Made by a program: the position numbers and the translations under genes. This document shows positions 38,762 to 45,609 of a stretch of 64,000 bases of DNA, piece after piece (position 1 is the stretch's first letter; every line of letters starts with the position of its first letter). Source of the stretch: Methylobacterium sp. E-045 (GTDB taxonomy: Bacteria; Pseudomonadota; Alphaproteobacteria; Rhizobiales; Beijerinckiaceae); NCBI RefSeq assembly GCF_022829685.1, contig NZ_JAKSYE010000054.1, positions 62,001 through 126,000 of the forward strand, given 5' to 3'. Below the pieces are notes generated by a model that saw nothing but the letters and a program-made list of their open reading frames with translations, was not told the origin of the DNA and did no database searches.

Positions 38762-38986
38762 ATGTCTCAGATCCATTCTCAGAACGACAATCTCGCGGCA
38801 TTGCGCGAATTGAGCGAAGGCGAGATCCACGCCGTCAGCGGAGGGTTGCTCTCGCTTGGGCTCGATATCCAAGGCCAGTCGGCCCTTGATGTGCTCACGC
38901 ACTGGAAAGACGGACTGATTGTCGAACAGATTTCGCAATATCAGTCTGTTTCGAGCGGACGGTTCTCCATCGGTCTGGATGTCTGA
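38762..38986 (+). CDS. Double-glycine-leader peptide 1 (74 aa)
   Basis: 74 residues from ATG 38762 with AAAGGA upstream. The leader ends with LRELSEGEIHAVSGG (residues 14-28), the pattern of class II bacteriocin/double-glycine leaders cut by C39-peptidase transporters. The 46-residue core that follows has no Cys and contains HWKDGLIVE. A paralogue with the same leader end and FKNGLLVE lies 165 bp downstream. It is therefore likely an exported or processed peptide of a small family. No transporter or immunity gene is next to it, so antimicrobial activity is not claimed. Lower GC than surroundings suggests transfer. Confidence 0.7.
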   Translation: MSQIHSQNDNLAALRELSEGEIHAVSGGLLSLGLDIQGQSALDVLTHWKDGLIVEQISQYQSVSSGRFSIGLDV

Positions 38987-39004
38987 CCTCATCCGCGTCC
39001 GTGA

Positions 39005-39031
39005 CGCGTGGTGGCGGCCTGCCACCACGCG
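39005..39031 (+). other. Strong stem-loop between the two peptide genes
   Basis: Perfect 11-base stem CGCGTGGTGGC / GCCACCACGCG with a five-base GGCCT loop, 19 bp after the first peptide stop. There is no U-run. Such intergenic stems often protect the upstream message or reduce downstream expression, giving different levels of two related peptides. Confidence 0.6.
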
Positions 39032-39151
39032 CATTGCTGCCGGGCGAGACGCGAAGGTTAAAACCGTCAAGGGTGAGCGCGTGCCATGGCACCGATCCTC
39101 GCAGGACAACCATCCCGCTGACCGACAACAGGGATCGCACGGAGGAGTATG

Positions 39152-39382
39152 ATGCGCGAGCTACGCAAGCACGAAATCGAGCGTGTCAGCGGTGGAAGCT
39201 CGGTCTCGCTCACCCTGACCGCCGACAACTTCTATCAATCCCTGTCGGTCTTCAAAAACGGCCTGCTGGTCGAGTATGACTGGAGCAATCTGTGGGTCTG
39301 GACACAGAGCCTGACCACACCTGCAGGCACGACAACGAACATCGACGTTTCCTTTACCTCTTACGCATGGAAAGCGTCGTAA
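39152..39382 (+). CDS. Double-glycine-leader peptide 2 (76 aa)
   Basis: 76 residues from ATG 39152; the preceding GGAGGAG is ideally spaced for this Met and too close for the ATG at 39149. The leader is only 15 residues, MRELRKHEIERVSGG, ending in the same VSGG as peptide 1. The 61-residue core is rich in Ser, Thr and Trp, has no Cys, and contains FKNGLLVE, matching WKDGLIVE of peptide 1, so the two are paralogues that differ in the C-terminal half. It should be exported or processed like its partner. Function unknown. Confidence 0.7.
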   Translation: MRELRKHEIERVSGGSSVSLTLTADNFYQSLSVFKNGLLVEYDWSNLWVWTQSLTTPAGTTTNIDVSFTSYAWKAS

Positions 39383-39560
39383 CATCGCAAGAGTAAAATC
39401 GGATCGAACGGAAGCCTGGAGCGCTTCCGCGAAACTTTCCAAGCCGGAAGACGATGGTATGGGCGATAGACGGGCGTGGAGCGGCGATCAGGATTACGTC
39501 GCCTGAGGGCTTAGGGCGATCCGGGCGACCATCGGGTGGTGCGCCACGTTCTGTCAGGCG

Positions 39561-39776
39561 ATGTTCTCGGTGATCTTCCACCTTGCCGGCATGCCGATGT
39601 GGTTCACGAACATCGACGCCAACTCGCTCTGGATCCTGATGAGCGCGATCTCCGGCGTCCTGCATATCGTGGCGCCTAGCGCTGTCGATGGGGTGGTGCC
39701 GCGGCGCAACCGCTTCGTTCTCGGCATGGGCACGGGCGTGGCCGTGATGGAGATCTGCATCGTACTGTGGACCTGA
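39561..39776 (+). CDS. Possible small membrane protein or gene fragment (71 aa)
   Basis: 71 residues with two hydrophobic segments (LWILMSAISGVLHIVA and FVLGMGTGVAVMEICIVLW). The reading continues naturally past the TGA stop (DISDYVEASRFVLEDTASWFLGLID...) to a second stop, so it may be a decayed fragment of a longer gene. No ribosome site is convincing. It lies between the peptide genes and the FkbM pseudogene. Treat as low confidence. Confidence 0.3.
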   Translation: MFSVIFHLAGMPMWFTNIDANSLWILMSAISGVLHIVAPSAVDGVVPRRNRFVLGMGTGVAVMEICIVLWT

Positions 39777-40039
39777 CCGGACATCTCCGACTACGTCGAG
39801 GCCAGCCGGTTCGTCCTTGAGGATACCGCCTCGTGGTTCCTTGGGCTGATTGATCGAGCGTCAGCCGGAATGCGGGGGCGGTTTGGATAGCCCCCCGCCC
39901 GACGCGCTACCGCGCCTGTCGGTTGTCCTGAGAGCACGGAATGGCCTCGTTCAACTTCGGCTGGGCGGGGCGTTTTTCGTTGGGCAAGAAAACGACAATT
40001 GATCCGCGCTAAACAGAGATATTTTTCTACTCGCAAAAG

Positions 40040-40067
40040 TTGACTCGCGCACTAAATTGCATAATGT
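40040..40067 (+). promoter_or_regulatory. Promoter of the FkbM-type gene remnant
   Basis: TTGACT (40040-40045), a 16-bp spacer and TAATGT (40062-40067) make a good sigma-70-like promoter 41 bp before ATG 40108. The surroundings are AT-rich. Confidence 0.5.
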
Positions 40068-40107
40068 GCTCACCGCCGGGTCCGGCTATTTGCTAGGGTA
40101 ATTCGCA

Positions 40108-40792
40108 ATGAAGTCTCAGGCAGAACTTTCTGATTTAGATTTCACTCCATCTATTATATTTGATGTCGGCGCAAATCGCGGCAGCACTGTTGCACATACA
40201 AAAAAATATTTCCAAATGCAGTAATTCATGCCTTCGAGCCTGTTTCTGGAGCGTTTAGCGGTCTCTACGACTGATTCAAGGAGGACAAAGGTGTCGTCCT
40301 AAACCAAATGGCCCTTAATAATGTCAGAGGAAAGGTTCTGATGAGGGCAGCGCCGGGCAGCTTCATCAATAGAATTATAAAAAAGTCCCCGAGAAAACAC
40401 CTTCCGAGCATGTTGAGGGAGAGACCGGCGATCATTACTGCCGCGAACGGGCGATCGCATACATTGATTCCCTGAAAATCGACGCTGAAGGCGCGGATCT
40501 GAAGGTCCTTCAGGGGTTCGAAGATATGCTCGATGCTAAAAAGATTAATTTTGTGCAAGTCGAAGGCGCGACCGATCCATCTAATAGAGTTCATATTGAG
40601 CTGCAACGGTTTATGGCCTTTATGTTCAAGAAAGGCTATGGGCTTTATGGTCTGTACGATATCCATCGCGACCCAAAGCTTAAAAACGAGAAAATTAAGA
40701 ACGCGTCGTGCTGCAACGCGTTGTTCAAAATTTCTCGCCCGGTCGAAGTGGCTGACCAGGGGGCAGAGGAGCTAGAGGAACAGGATGTCTGA
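40108..40792 (+). pseudogene. FkbM-family methyltransferase, disrupted
   Basis: Three frames together give a FkbM-type SAM-dependent methyltransferase. Frame 1 (40108-40212) encodes IIFDVGANRGSTVAHTKKYF, the SAM-binding motif. A one-base loss at about 40213 (CC where CCC is expected) shifts to AVIHAFEPVSGAFSGLYD, which ends in a TGA at 40272-40274. A second shift between about 40330 and 40391 leads into IAYIDSLKIDAEGADLKVLQGF, the second family motif, and the frame then stays open to the stop ending at 40792. Codon use is AT-richer than the host genes. The family methylates sugars or natural products. Three lesions make it non-functional. Confidence 0.8.
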
Positions 40793-40875
40793 TAAATAGA
40801 CAGAAAGTCTATCTACCGCTTAAACATTTTAAACTGCCCGGCTCACGCCGCGGCGGCTTGTCGTTTGCGATCGAA

Positions 40876-41076
40876 TCAGCTTCGGGGCGTAAATCCGCAC
40901 CTGGCGAGCAGCGCCAGGGCAGCAAGAAACCATGGGATCTCATAGATGATCCCCACAAGCGCAAAGCTGATGTAGCCGAACGTGGTCGAGATCATGATCG
41001 CTACGACATACGGGTTCAGCGCTCGGCTCCCCTCCACGGTTTCCCACATCTTATGTTCAAAGCTCGCCCCGCTTGG
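40876..41076 (-). pseudogene. C-terminal remnant of a membrane protein
   Basis: The minus strand is open from 41076 (after a TGA at 41077-41079) to a TGA at 40876 and encodes about 66 residues. These include FEHKMWETVEGSRALNPYVV and two hydrophobic helices (AIMISTTFGYISFALVGIIY and IPWFLAALALLARC). It looks like the end of a polytopic envelope protein, perhaps a polysaccharide polymerase or ligase; the family is a guess. No 5' part is found. The neighbouring FkbM remnant supports a decayed glycan gene group. Confidence 0.4.
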
Positions 41077-41184
41077 TCATGAAACAGACGGTTCGTCGAA
41101 ACGCGCAAGATAATACGAATGCAACCTTGCGCGAGCACGACGCTACCCATACAAGCCCGGGAAAATAGCGATAAGAGAAATTTA

Positions 41185-41421
41185 ATGCAGTCCGCAATGA
41201 TGAGAGTGATTGATCGTCTCATAAATTCTGCATCAGACATCTTGTTGGCTCGATGGCCGGGACGGAAGCTGAGAAAAATAGATGGCGACATTGCAAGATT
41301 AGAGCGCATGATCGGCAAAGAAATAATGATGAGTAATCCTAACCAGGGGTGCATTGATGAATATAATACATTACTTAATAAACGCAAGCTAGACCGGGAA
41401 AAGCTATTATCTAAGAAATAG
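41185..41421 (+). CDS. Small hypothetical coiled-coil protein (78 aa)
   Basis: 78 residues from ATG 41185, preceded by AAGAGAAA. The C-terminal two-thirds is charged and helical (KLRKIDGDIARLERMIGKEI, EYNTLLNKRKLDREKLLSKK), consistent with a coiled coil. It is notably AT-rich compared with the chromosome, which suggests acquired DNA. No signal peptide. No family recognised. Confidence 0.5.
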   Translation: MQSAMMRVIDRLINSASDILLARWPGRKLRKIDGDIARLERMIGKEIMMSNPNQGCIDEYNTLLNKRKLDREKLLSKK

Positions 41422-41543
41422 AGATGATCTGCCTCCATCCGGATGGCTTGGCTGCGGTGAGCGCCGCAAGTGCAAGCCGAAATCCGGTGCGGGGGAGGGA
41501 GGGAACGCCTCGTTAGGGTTCACCAAACGCCTCCGTCTGCGCC

Positions 41544-41735
41544 CTAGCGATCACCTTCGCCATCTCCACCGCCTCGGACTTCATAAACCCGCTTGGTACT
41601 CTGCCGGCGGATCGGCTCGTCCTCGAAATACGAATAGGATAGGTGCGTCCCCACCGCGTCCAGCACGGCGATGGCGTCGCCTACCTCTGTGATGCGGAGG
41701 GGGAAGCGGATCGTAGGGTGCTCAGAAGCTGCCAC
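41544..41735 (-). CDS. Phage-type hypothetical protein (63 aa)
   Basis: 63 residues from GTG 41735. Short globular-like sequence (TIRFPLRITEVGDAIAVLDAVG, HLSYSYFEDE). It overlaps the end of the upstream gene by 14 bases, typical of packed phage genes. Function unknown. It is the last gene of the minus-strand cassette. Confidence 0.5.
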   Translation of the reverse strand: MAASEHPTIRFPLRITEVGDAIAVLDAVGTHLSYSYFEDEPIRRQSTKRVYEVRGGGDGEGDR

Positions 41736-41931
41736 TCAGCGGCTCTGGAACATCGTTCGCGTGGTCCTCTGGCAGCGTCCCGCCCTTCAGCATGTCGTCC
41801 AATCGGGAAAGCAGGTCGAGGAGTTCGAGCTTGGCGTCGTTCGAGACTCCGGCCTCGTTTACGCGGCGCCGAACGGTGTCCCTGACATCGGCCAAAGCCT
41901 CGATGTAGCCCTCGTCACGTTCGGTGCTCAT
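41722..41931 (-). CDS. Phage-type hypothetical protein (69 aa)
   Basis: 69 residues from ATG 41931 (MSTERDEGYIEALADVRDTV...). Predominantly helical and acidic, with KLELLDLLSRLDDMLKGG near the middle. No signal or known motif. It overlaps the next gene at its end. Probably of phage or plasmid origin by position. Confidence 0.5.
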   Translation of the reverse strand: MSTERDEGYIEALADVRDTVRRRVNEAGVSNDAKLELLDLLSRLDDMLKGGTLPEDHANDVPEPLSGSF

Positions 41932-41983
41932 GGTCGGGTTCCTGGCTGAGCCCGCGAGGACATAGGGCACGCATTCCGGCCGC

Positions 41984-42370
41984 CTACCTTTTCACCGCCC
42001 AGATCGGCACGGCCCCCGTCGGCCGGCCCGGCACATCCCGGAAGCACCGGGTCCGTTCGAACCGGATGAAGTCCGCCTCAACCTTCGACACGAGGTCGCC
42101 GCTCAGGACCATGGCCCCGCAAAAATCGGAGCGGATCACGCCGAGGGAAGGATACACACCGAAGAGCTGCATCGTCGTCCAGCCGTGCCGGCCGGCCTCG
42201 TCGGCGTGTTTGTGGGGGAAATCCAGGGACGCGGCATGAACGGCCTGCCAGCCGGCTGGCGTCATCCCAGGGCACGGGACCACGCTCGGCTTCATGTCGA
42301 GGAACGCCTCGCGCCAGGCCTGCGGGCTACTCGGTTCAGTCTTGAAGACTGGTGATGGTGACATGGCCAC
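41984..42370 (-). CDS. Phage-type hypothetical protein (128 aa)
   Basis: 128 residues from ATG 42370. Features include CPGMTPAGWQAVHAASLDF and a TTMQLFGVYPSLGVIRSDFCG segment, then LSGDLVSKVEADFIRFERTRCF. It reads like a small soluble protein seen in accessory phage regions; I cannot assign a function. Same strand as the cassette. Confidence 0.5.
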   Translation of the reverse strand: MAMSPSPVFKTEPSSPQAWREAFLDMKPSVVPCPGMTPAGWQAVHAASLDFPHKHADEAGRHGWTTMQLFGVYPSLGVIRSDFCGAMVLSGDLVSKVEADFIRFERTRCFRDVPGRPTGAVPIWAVKR

Positions 42371-42433
42371 GGAATAGGGGAGGGCGAGCCCGGTCGCTAC
42401 GCCCGGAGCGTCACAGGCGGCGGCTCAGCAGCA

Positions 42434-42544
42434 TCACCCGATAAGCCCGAACAAGAACCCGAGCGCGATGGTCACCGCCATGATGACAGCAAGCGCGATG
42501 CCGTAGCCGGGATTTGGGCCAAGGCCTTTTGTCCAGCGGCTCAC
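42434..42544 (-). CDS. Tiny single-pass membrane protein (36 aa)
   Basis: 36 residues from GTG 42544, overlapping the stop of the upstream 40-residue gene (GTGA). After SRWTKGLGPNPGYG comes one hydrophobic helix (IALAVIMAVTIALGFLFGLIG) that ends the protein. It could be a holin-like or small phage membrane protein; that is inference from size and position. Confidence 0.45.
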   Translation of the reverse strand: MSRWTKGLGPNPGYGIALAVIMAVTIALGFLFGLIG

Positions 42545-42663
42545 CTCTCCCTCTCCCGCTTCTCGGCCAGCGCGCGCAAGGCCTCGGCGTAGAGGCCAAC
42601 CTGATCCTTGGGGATGTAGGCGCCTCTCTCCGTCATCGTGGCGCGGAAGTCGGTGGGGGTCAT
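42541..42663 (-). CDS. Tiny phage-type protein (40 aa)
   Basis: 40 residues from ATG 42663, whose ATG overlaps the stop of the ATP-grasp gene (ATGA). The sequence includes TDFRATMTERGAYIPKDQ and a charged helical end (ALRALAEKRERER). The tight coupling on both sides supports a real gene. Function unknown. Confidence 0.5.
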   Translation of the reverse strand: MTPTDFRATMTERGAYIPKDQVGLYAEALRALAEKRERER

Positions 42664-43499
42664 GCTATCTCATCTTCACCGTCATACTCGCGCTGCGCTG
42701 AGCGGCTGACCGCCTTGACGATCGCCCGCGTGTCGCAGGCATAGAGCCCAGACGTAGAGAAGGAATTGAGTTCGACCACCTTCGCTTTCGTGCGGCCTTC
42801 GAGCAGGGCGATGTCGCACACAGAGACCCGATCCGGCTGCCAAGGGTTCCGGGTGACGCGTACGGCCATCTCCTGACAAATCGGCAGGACGTCCATGCGC
42901 ACATCCAGACGATCATTCCAGCGATACTGCGAGCCTGTGACGACCGCCCCGTCAACGATTACGAACCGGAACTCCCCTTCGATTTCTCTAGGCTTTGCGA
43001 CCACGCAGAGGGCGTCCACGGGCAAAGCGCTCTTCTGGTGGATCGTCTCCACCTCGGCGTCCCACGTCTCGCGGGTCATTACGAAACCGGTGAACGCCTT
43101 GGTGACAGCCTCCGGTTTGAGAAAGAAGGCTTCGCCCAGGCCGTCGCATCCGCGCCGCAGAACCTCGCCATAAGGCAGCAGGATGAAGTCGTCGTTGAGC
43201 ATGAGATCGCCGAGGTTGCCGGCGGTCGCCATGTATCCGAGCTTCTCGTACCGGGCGTATGGGCCGGGGATGAGATGGGGCTGGGCCTTGGTGACCGCTC
43301 GGACAAACTGATGCGTGCCATAAGCGACGACTGGCGCGTCCTTCACCTCAGGAACCTGTGACGGGTGCTTTGGGTCGAAATCGACGACGTGGACCGGATA
43401 CCCGAGCTCGCGGCAAGCCTCCTCAATTGTCGGTTGGCCGATGTTACGGCGGTACTGCGTGAGTCGAACGTCGCAGAGCCACGTCACAGGATTGGTCAT
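42660..43499 (-). CDS. ATP-grasp domain protein, R2K-like
   Basis: 279 residues from ATG 43499; the upstream open frame is arginine-rich and opposite another gene. The N-terminal segment QPTIEEACRELGYPVHVVDF and later segments FFLKPEAVTKAFTGFVMT, EGEFRFVIVDGAVVTGSQYR and SVCDIALLEGRTKAKVVELN follow the R2K-type ATP-grasp pattern: two Arg and one Lys in the active site instead of the common acidic set. R2K proteins are found in phages and biological-conflict loci and probably ligate or modify a peptide or protein. Substrate unknown. It starts a run of translationally coupled genes. Confidence 0.7.
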   Translation of the reverse strand: MTNPVTWLCDVRLTQYRRNIGQPTIEEACRELGYPVHVVDFDPKHPSQVPEVKDAPVVAYGTHQFVRAVTKAQPHLIPGPYARYEKLGYMATAGNLGDLMLNDDFILLPYGEVLRRGCDGLGEAFFLKPEAVTKAFTGFVMTRETWDAEVETIHQKSALPVDALCVVAKPREIEGEFRFVIVDGAVVTGSQYRWNDRLDVRMDVLPICQEMAVRVTRNPWQPDRVSVCDIALLEGRTKAKVVELNSFSTSGLYACDTRAIVKAVSRSAQREYDGEDEIA

Positions 43500-43518
43500 C
43501 GCCGCTATCTGCCTCCGC

Positions 43519-43959
43519 TCACCCACGGTCAGTCTCCGTCTTTCGTGAGCCCGAGACCTGCGCCGGGGAGGGGGATAACGAGGCCAGCTCCGCGAGGTCA
43601 GATTGCAGCCGGGCCCATATACGCGGCGAGCGGCGTTCCAGATCCGCCAATCCAGTGCCGATGCCATCCTCCGGCAGCACGACGGTTCCGCCCTTCATCA
43701 GATGGGCTCGCAGCCTCGCGATATCGGGCTCCGAGGCATGGATGAACTCGACCTCTGACGACCTGTTGTCGGAGAAGAACGCGGCCGGCCTCATCGTCGG
43801 TTCGCGCTTCGTCGGAATGCCGACGGCGTTCGGCTCGCCGCGCATCTCCTTGGCCTGGCCGCCGAGGCCCTTGCGGAGGAGGTTGTCGCCGAAAACGAAC
43901 AACGTGTCCGGCTCAGCGCGAAGCATGGCGCGCGTGATGCGCTCATCATATCGGATCAT
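43519..43959 (-). CDS. Phage-type hypothetical protein (146 aa)
   Basis: 146 residues from ATG 43959 with GGGAGCGGGAC upstream. The segment DTLFVFGDNLLRKGLGGQAK followed by EMRGEPNAVGIPTKREP is characteristic of a small family found in phages, sometimes listed as a domain of unknown function. GTVVLPEDGIGTGLADLER suggests a nucleotide-like or Rossmann-like pocket. Activity not known. The C-terminal tail is disordered. Confidence 0.6.
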   Translation of the reverse strand: MIRYDERITRAMLRAEPDTLFVFGDNLLRKGLGGQAKEMRGEPNAVGIPTKREPTMRPAAFFSDNRSSEVEFIHASEPDIARLRAHLMKGGTVVLPEDGIGTGLADLERRSPRIWARLQSDLAELASLSPSPAQVSGSRKTETDRG

Positions 43960-44010
43960 CGCCGTCCCGCTCCCAAGAGGTCGTTCGTGCATCCCGCGAG
44001 GGAGAGGGGG

Positions 44011-44586
44011 CTACCCATTGGACCGCTCCTTCAGACCTTCGGCACGAGCGCGGTTGAGATCAGCCATCGTCGCATCAGAGCCGCCGGCCATGTCGGCGTG
44101 GCGCTCGCGGGCGAGGCGCTTGAAGGCCTCCTCGATGTCCGCGATGGTGGCGCGCTGCTCGACGCGTAGGACCTGACACCAGGATGCGCGGGCGGGCGAC
44201 GGCAGGGCGCGCAGGCCCTGGAACGAAGCCCGCACCAGCGCGAGGGTCCCGTGGCGCAGCTCGGTCCGGCGTGCCTCAATCACGTTGTGGATCGCCTGCA
44301 GGTTCGCCGCCGGCGAGACGTACCGGTCGACGGGTGTGCAAAACTGCACGCCGTCCCAGGTGAACCAGACCGCGACGCCCGGATCCTCGGGCTTCTGGAC
44401 GCCGAGGGTCACGTTCGACGACAGGACGATTCCAGTCACCGGCTTGCCGCTGTCACGGCCGAACGCCTTGAGACTGGTTTCGACGTTGTCGAGGGCGCCG
44501 GCGAGGGCGGTGCGGAACTGACCGGTCTCGCGCTTCGTCGCGCGCGGGATGTGGTCGGACCTTGTGAGCGGGTAGGCCGTCGTCAT
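44011..44586 (-). CDS. Phage-type protein with a degenerate J-domain (191 aa)
   Basis: 191 residues from ATG 44586. The C-terminal part (about 130-185) resembles a DnaJ J-domain: RATIADIEEAFKRLARERHAD then GGSDATMADLNRARAEGLKE. The hallmark HPD tripeptide that activates DnaK reads HAD. If the fold is right, it may bind but not stimulate a host Hsp70. The N-terminal 120 residues have no recognised domain. Coupled to the upstream gene by an ATGA overlap. Confidence 0.6.
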   Translation of the reverse strand: MTTAYPLTRSDHIPRATKRETGQFRTALAGALDNVETSLKAFGRDSGKPVTGIVLSSNVTLGVQKPEDPGVAVWFTWDGVQFCTPVDRYVSPAANLQAIHNVIEARRTELRHGTLALVRASFQGLRALPSPARASWCQVLRVEQRATIADIEEAFKRLARERHADMAGGSDATMADLNRARAEGLKERSNG

Positions 44587-45050
44587 GCGGATGCTCCCTC
44601 GATCAGCGCACGTCGGATGCACGGCACCGCACGGCCCTCGCCTGTCCGAAGCTCGTTCTCGATGGCACCCTTCTCACGAAGCCCGGTGAGCGCCGCACCG
44701 ACCCGCAGGCCGGTCTCCGTCGCGACGCGCTCCCGAAAGCCGATAAGCTCGACCCAATCGGCGGGCGCGTGCTCCAGCACGGCGCGCTCCTCGTGCGTGA
44801 AGACGGGCGGCACGTTGAGCGCGACGATCGCGGCCTCAAGGTTCGCGACCTGGGCGCCGTCTACGCACCACAGGCGCTCAAACGACACGCCGGCCTTCTT
44901 GAGCGCGGGGCCCTTGTAGATCCGGTCGATGCAGGACAGCCGCGGGATGGTGGTGTGCTGCATCGGCCAGCCGGAGCCGTCCGGCCCATAGTTTATGTGG
45001 CCGTTCTCGATGAACTGGCCGGCGAGCACATCGTCGAGGGTGATCGTCAT
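44583..45050 (-). CDS. Phage-type hypothetical protein (155 aa)
   Basis: 155 residues from ATG 45050 (MTITLDDVLAGQFIENGHIN...). It begins with a compact segment IDRIYKGPALKKAGVSFERL followed by a helical region with AIVALNVPPVFTHEERAVLE. No signal or metal motif. It overlaps its neighbours on both sides with ATGA junctions, the usual phage packing. Confidence 0.5.
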   Translation of the reverse strand: MTITLDDVLAGQFIENGHINYGPDGSGWPMQHTTIPRLSCIDRIYKGPALKKAGVSFERLWCVDGAQVANLEAAIVALNVPPVFTHEERAVLEHAPADWVELIGFRERVATETGLRVGAALTGLREKGAIENELRTGEGRAVPCIRRALIEGASA

Positions 45051-45238
45051 GCTGCTGACTCCCAATGATCGATCTCGTATTCGCGGGCGATCGGCCGGGC
45101 GGCGTCCTCGTCCCAAGCGTAGGCCTCGTCTCCGAACTCTATACCGTTGCCCTCCAGGAAGGCGCGGTGTGCCTCGGCTGCAAGCTGCAGCGATCTGCGG
45201 GCGGTGAGACGGCCAGAGGCGGCGATCTCCAGGGCCAT
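45047..45238 (-). CDS. Phage-type small protein (63 aa)
   Basis: 63 residues from ATG 45238 (MALEIAASGRLTARRSLQLA...). Helical, with an acidic C-terminal half (DEAYAWDEDAARPIAREYE). The start overlaps the upstream gene by 100 bases in another frame, so either this start or the upstream gene's end is unusual; a frameshift near 45255 is possible (an ATG at 45264 leads into this frame only after a two-base correction). Confidence 0.45.
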   Translation of the reverse strand: MALEIAASGRLTARRSLQLAAEAHRAFLEGNGIEFGDEAYAWDEDAARPIAREYEIDHWESAA

Positions 45239-45606
45239 CGCAACGATGATTTGGCGCGCGTCATGCTGCGGCCTCCTCGGTGGTGGACTTCTTCCGAGGC
45301 GGCTTTTTCCACGGTGTACCCGTGGCGCTCCAGGCATTGCTGCATCTGAGCCAGCGCAACGAAATCCAGATCGCTGGCATCGTCGGCGCGTACACCGGTG
45401 TTGCGCCCGACAATGACGACCTGTGACCAGTCGGCGTGAGCCAGGGATATGACGAAACCGGCCCCGAAGTTCAGTCGTCGATCGTACCGCTCATAATGCG
45501 GGGTGTAGACCTGCATGGCATCGGCGATGCGCTCGCCGACCCGGCCGCTCTTTCGGATGTCGTCGGTGTGATCGTTGTAGAGAACGGCGACTGTGTTGAA
45601 GCCCAT
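45139..45606 (-). CDS. Phage-type hypothetical protein (155 aa), 3' end doubtful
   Basis: 155 residues from ATG 45606, with GGAGG ten bases upstream. The first about 112 residues are natural (FNTVAVLYNDHTDDIRKSGR, FGAGFVISLAHADWSQVVIV). The last about 40 become a Ser/Pro/Arg-rich shadow that overlaps the next gene. In the neighbouring frame the DNA reads KKPPRKKSTTEEAAA and stops exactly at an ATGA junction, so a one-base shift near 45300 may have occurred. Function unknown. Confidence 0.45.
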   Translation of the reverse strand: MGFNTVAVLYNDHTDDIRKSGRVGERIADAMQVYTPHYERYDRRLNFGAGFVISLAHADWSQVVIVGRNTGVRADDASDLDFVALAQMQQCLERHGYTVEKAASEEVHHRGGRSMTRAKSSLRWPWRSPPLAVSPPADRCSLQPRHTAPSWRATV

Positions 45607-45609
45607 GGC

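Noticed and set aside
41016..41438. Minus-strand 140-codon open frame over the coiled-coil gene
   Set aside because: It overlaps both the membrane-protein remnant in another frame and the plus-strand gene with its ribosome site; sequence looks like a shadow.
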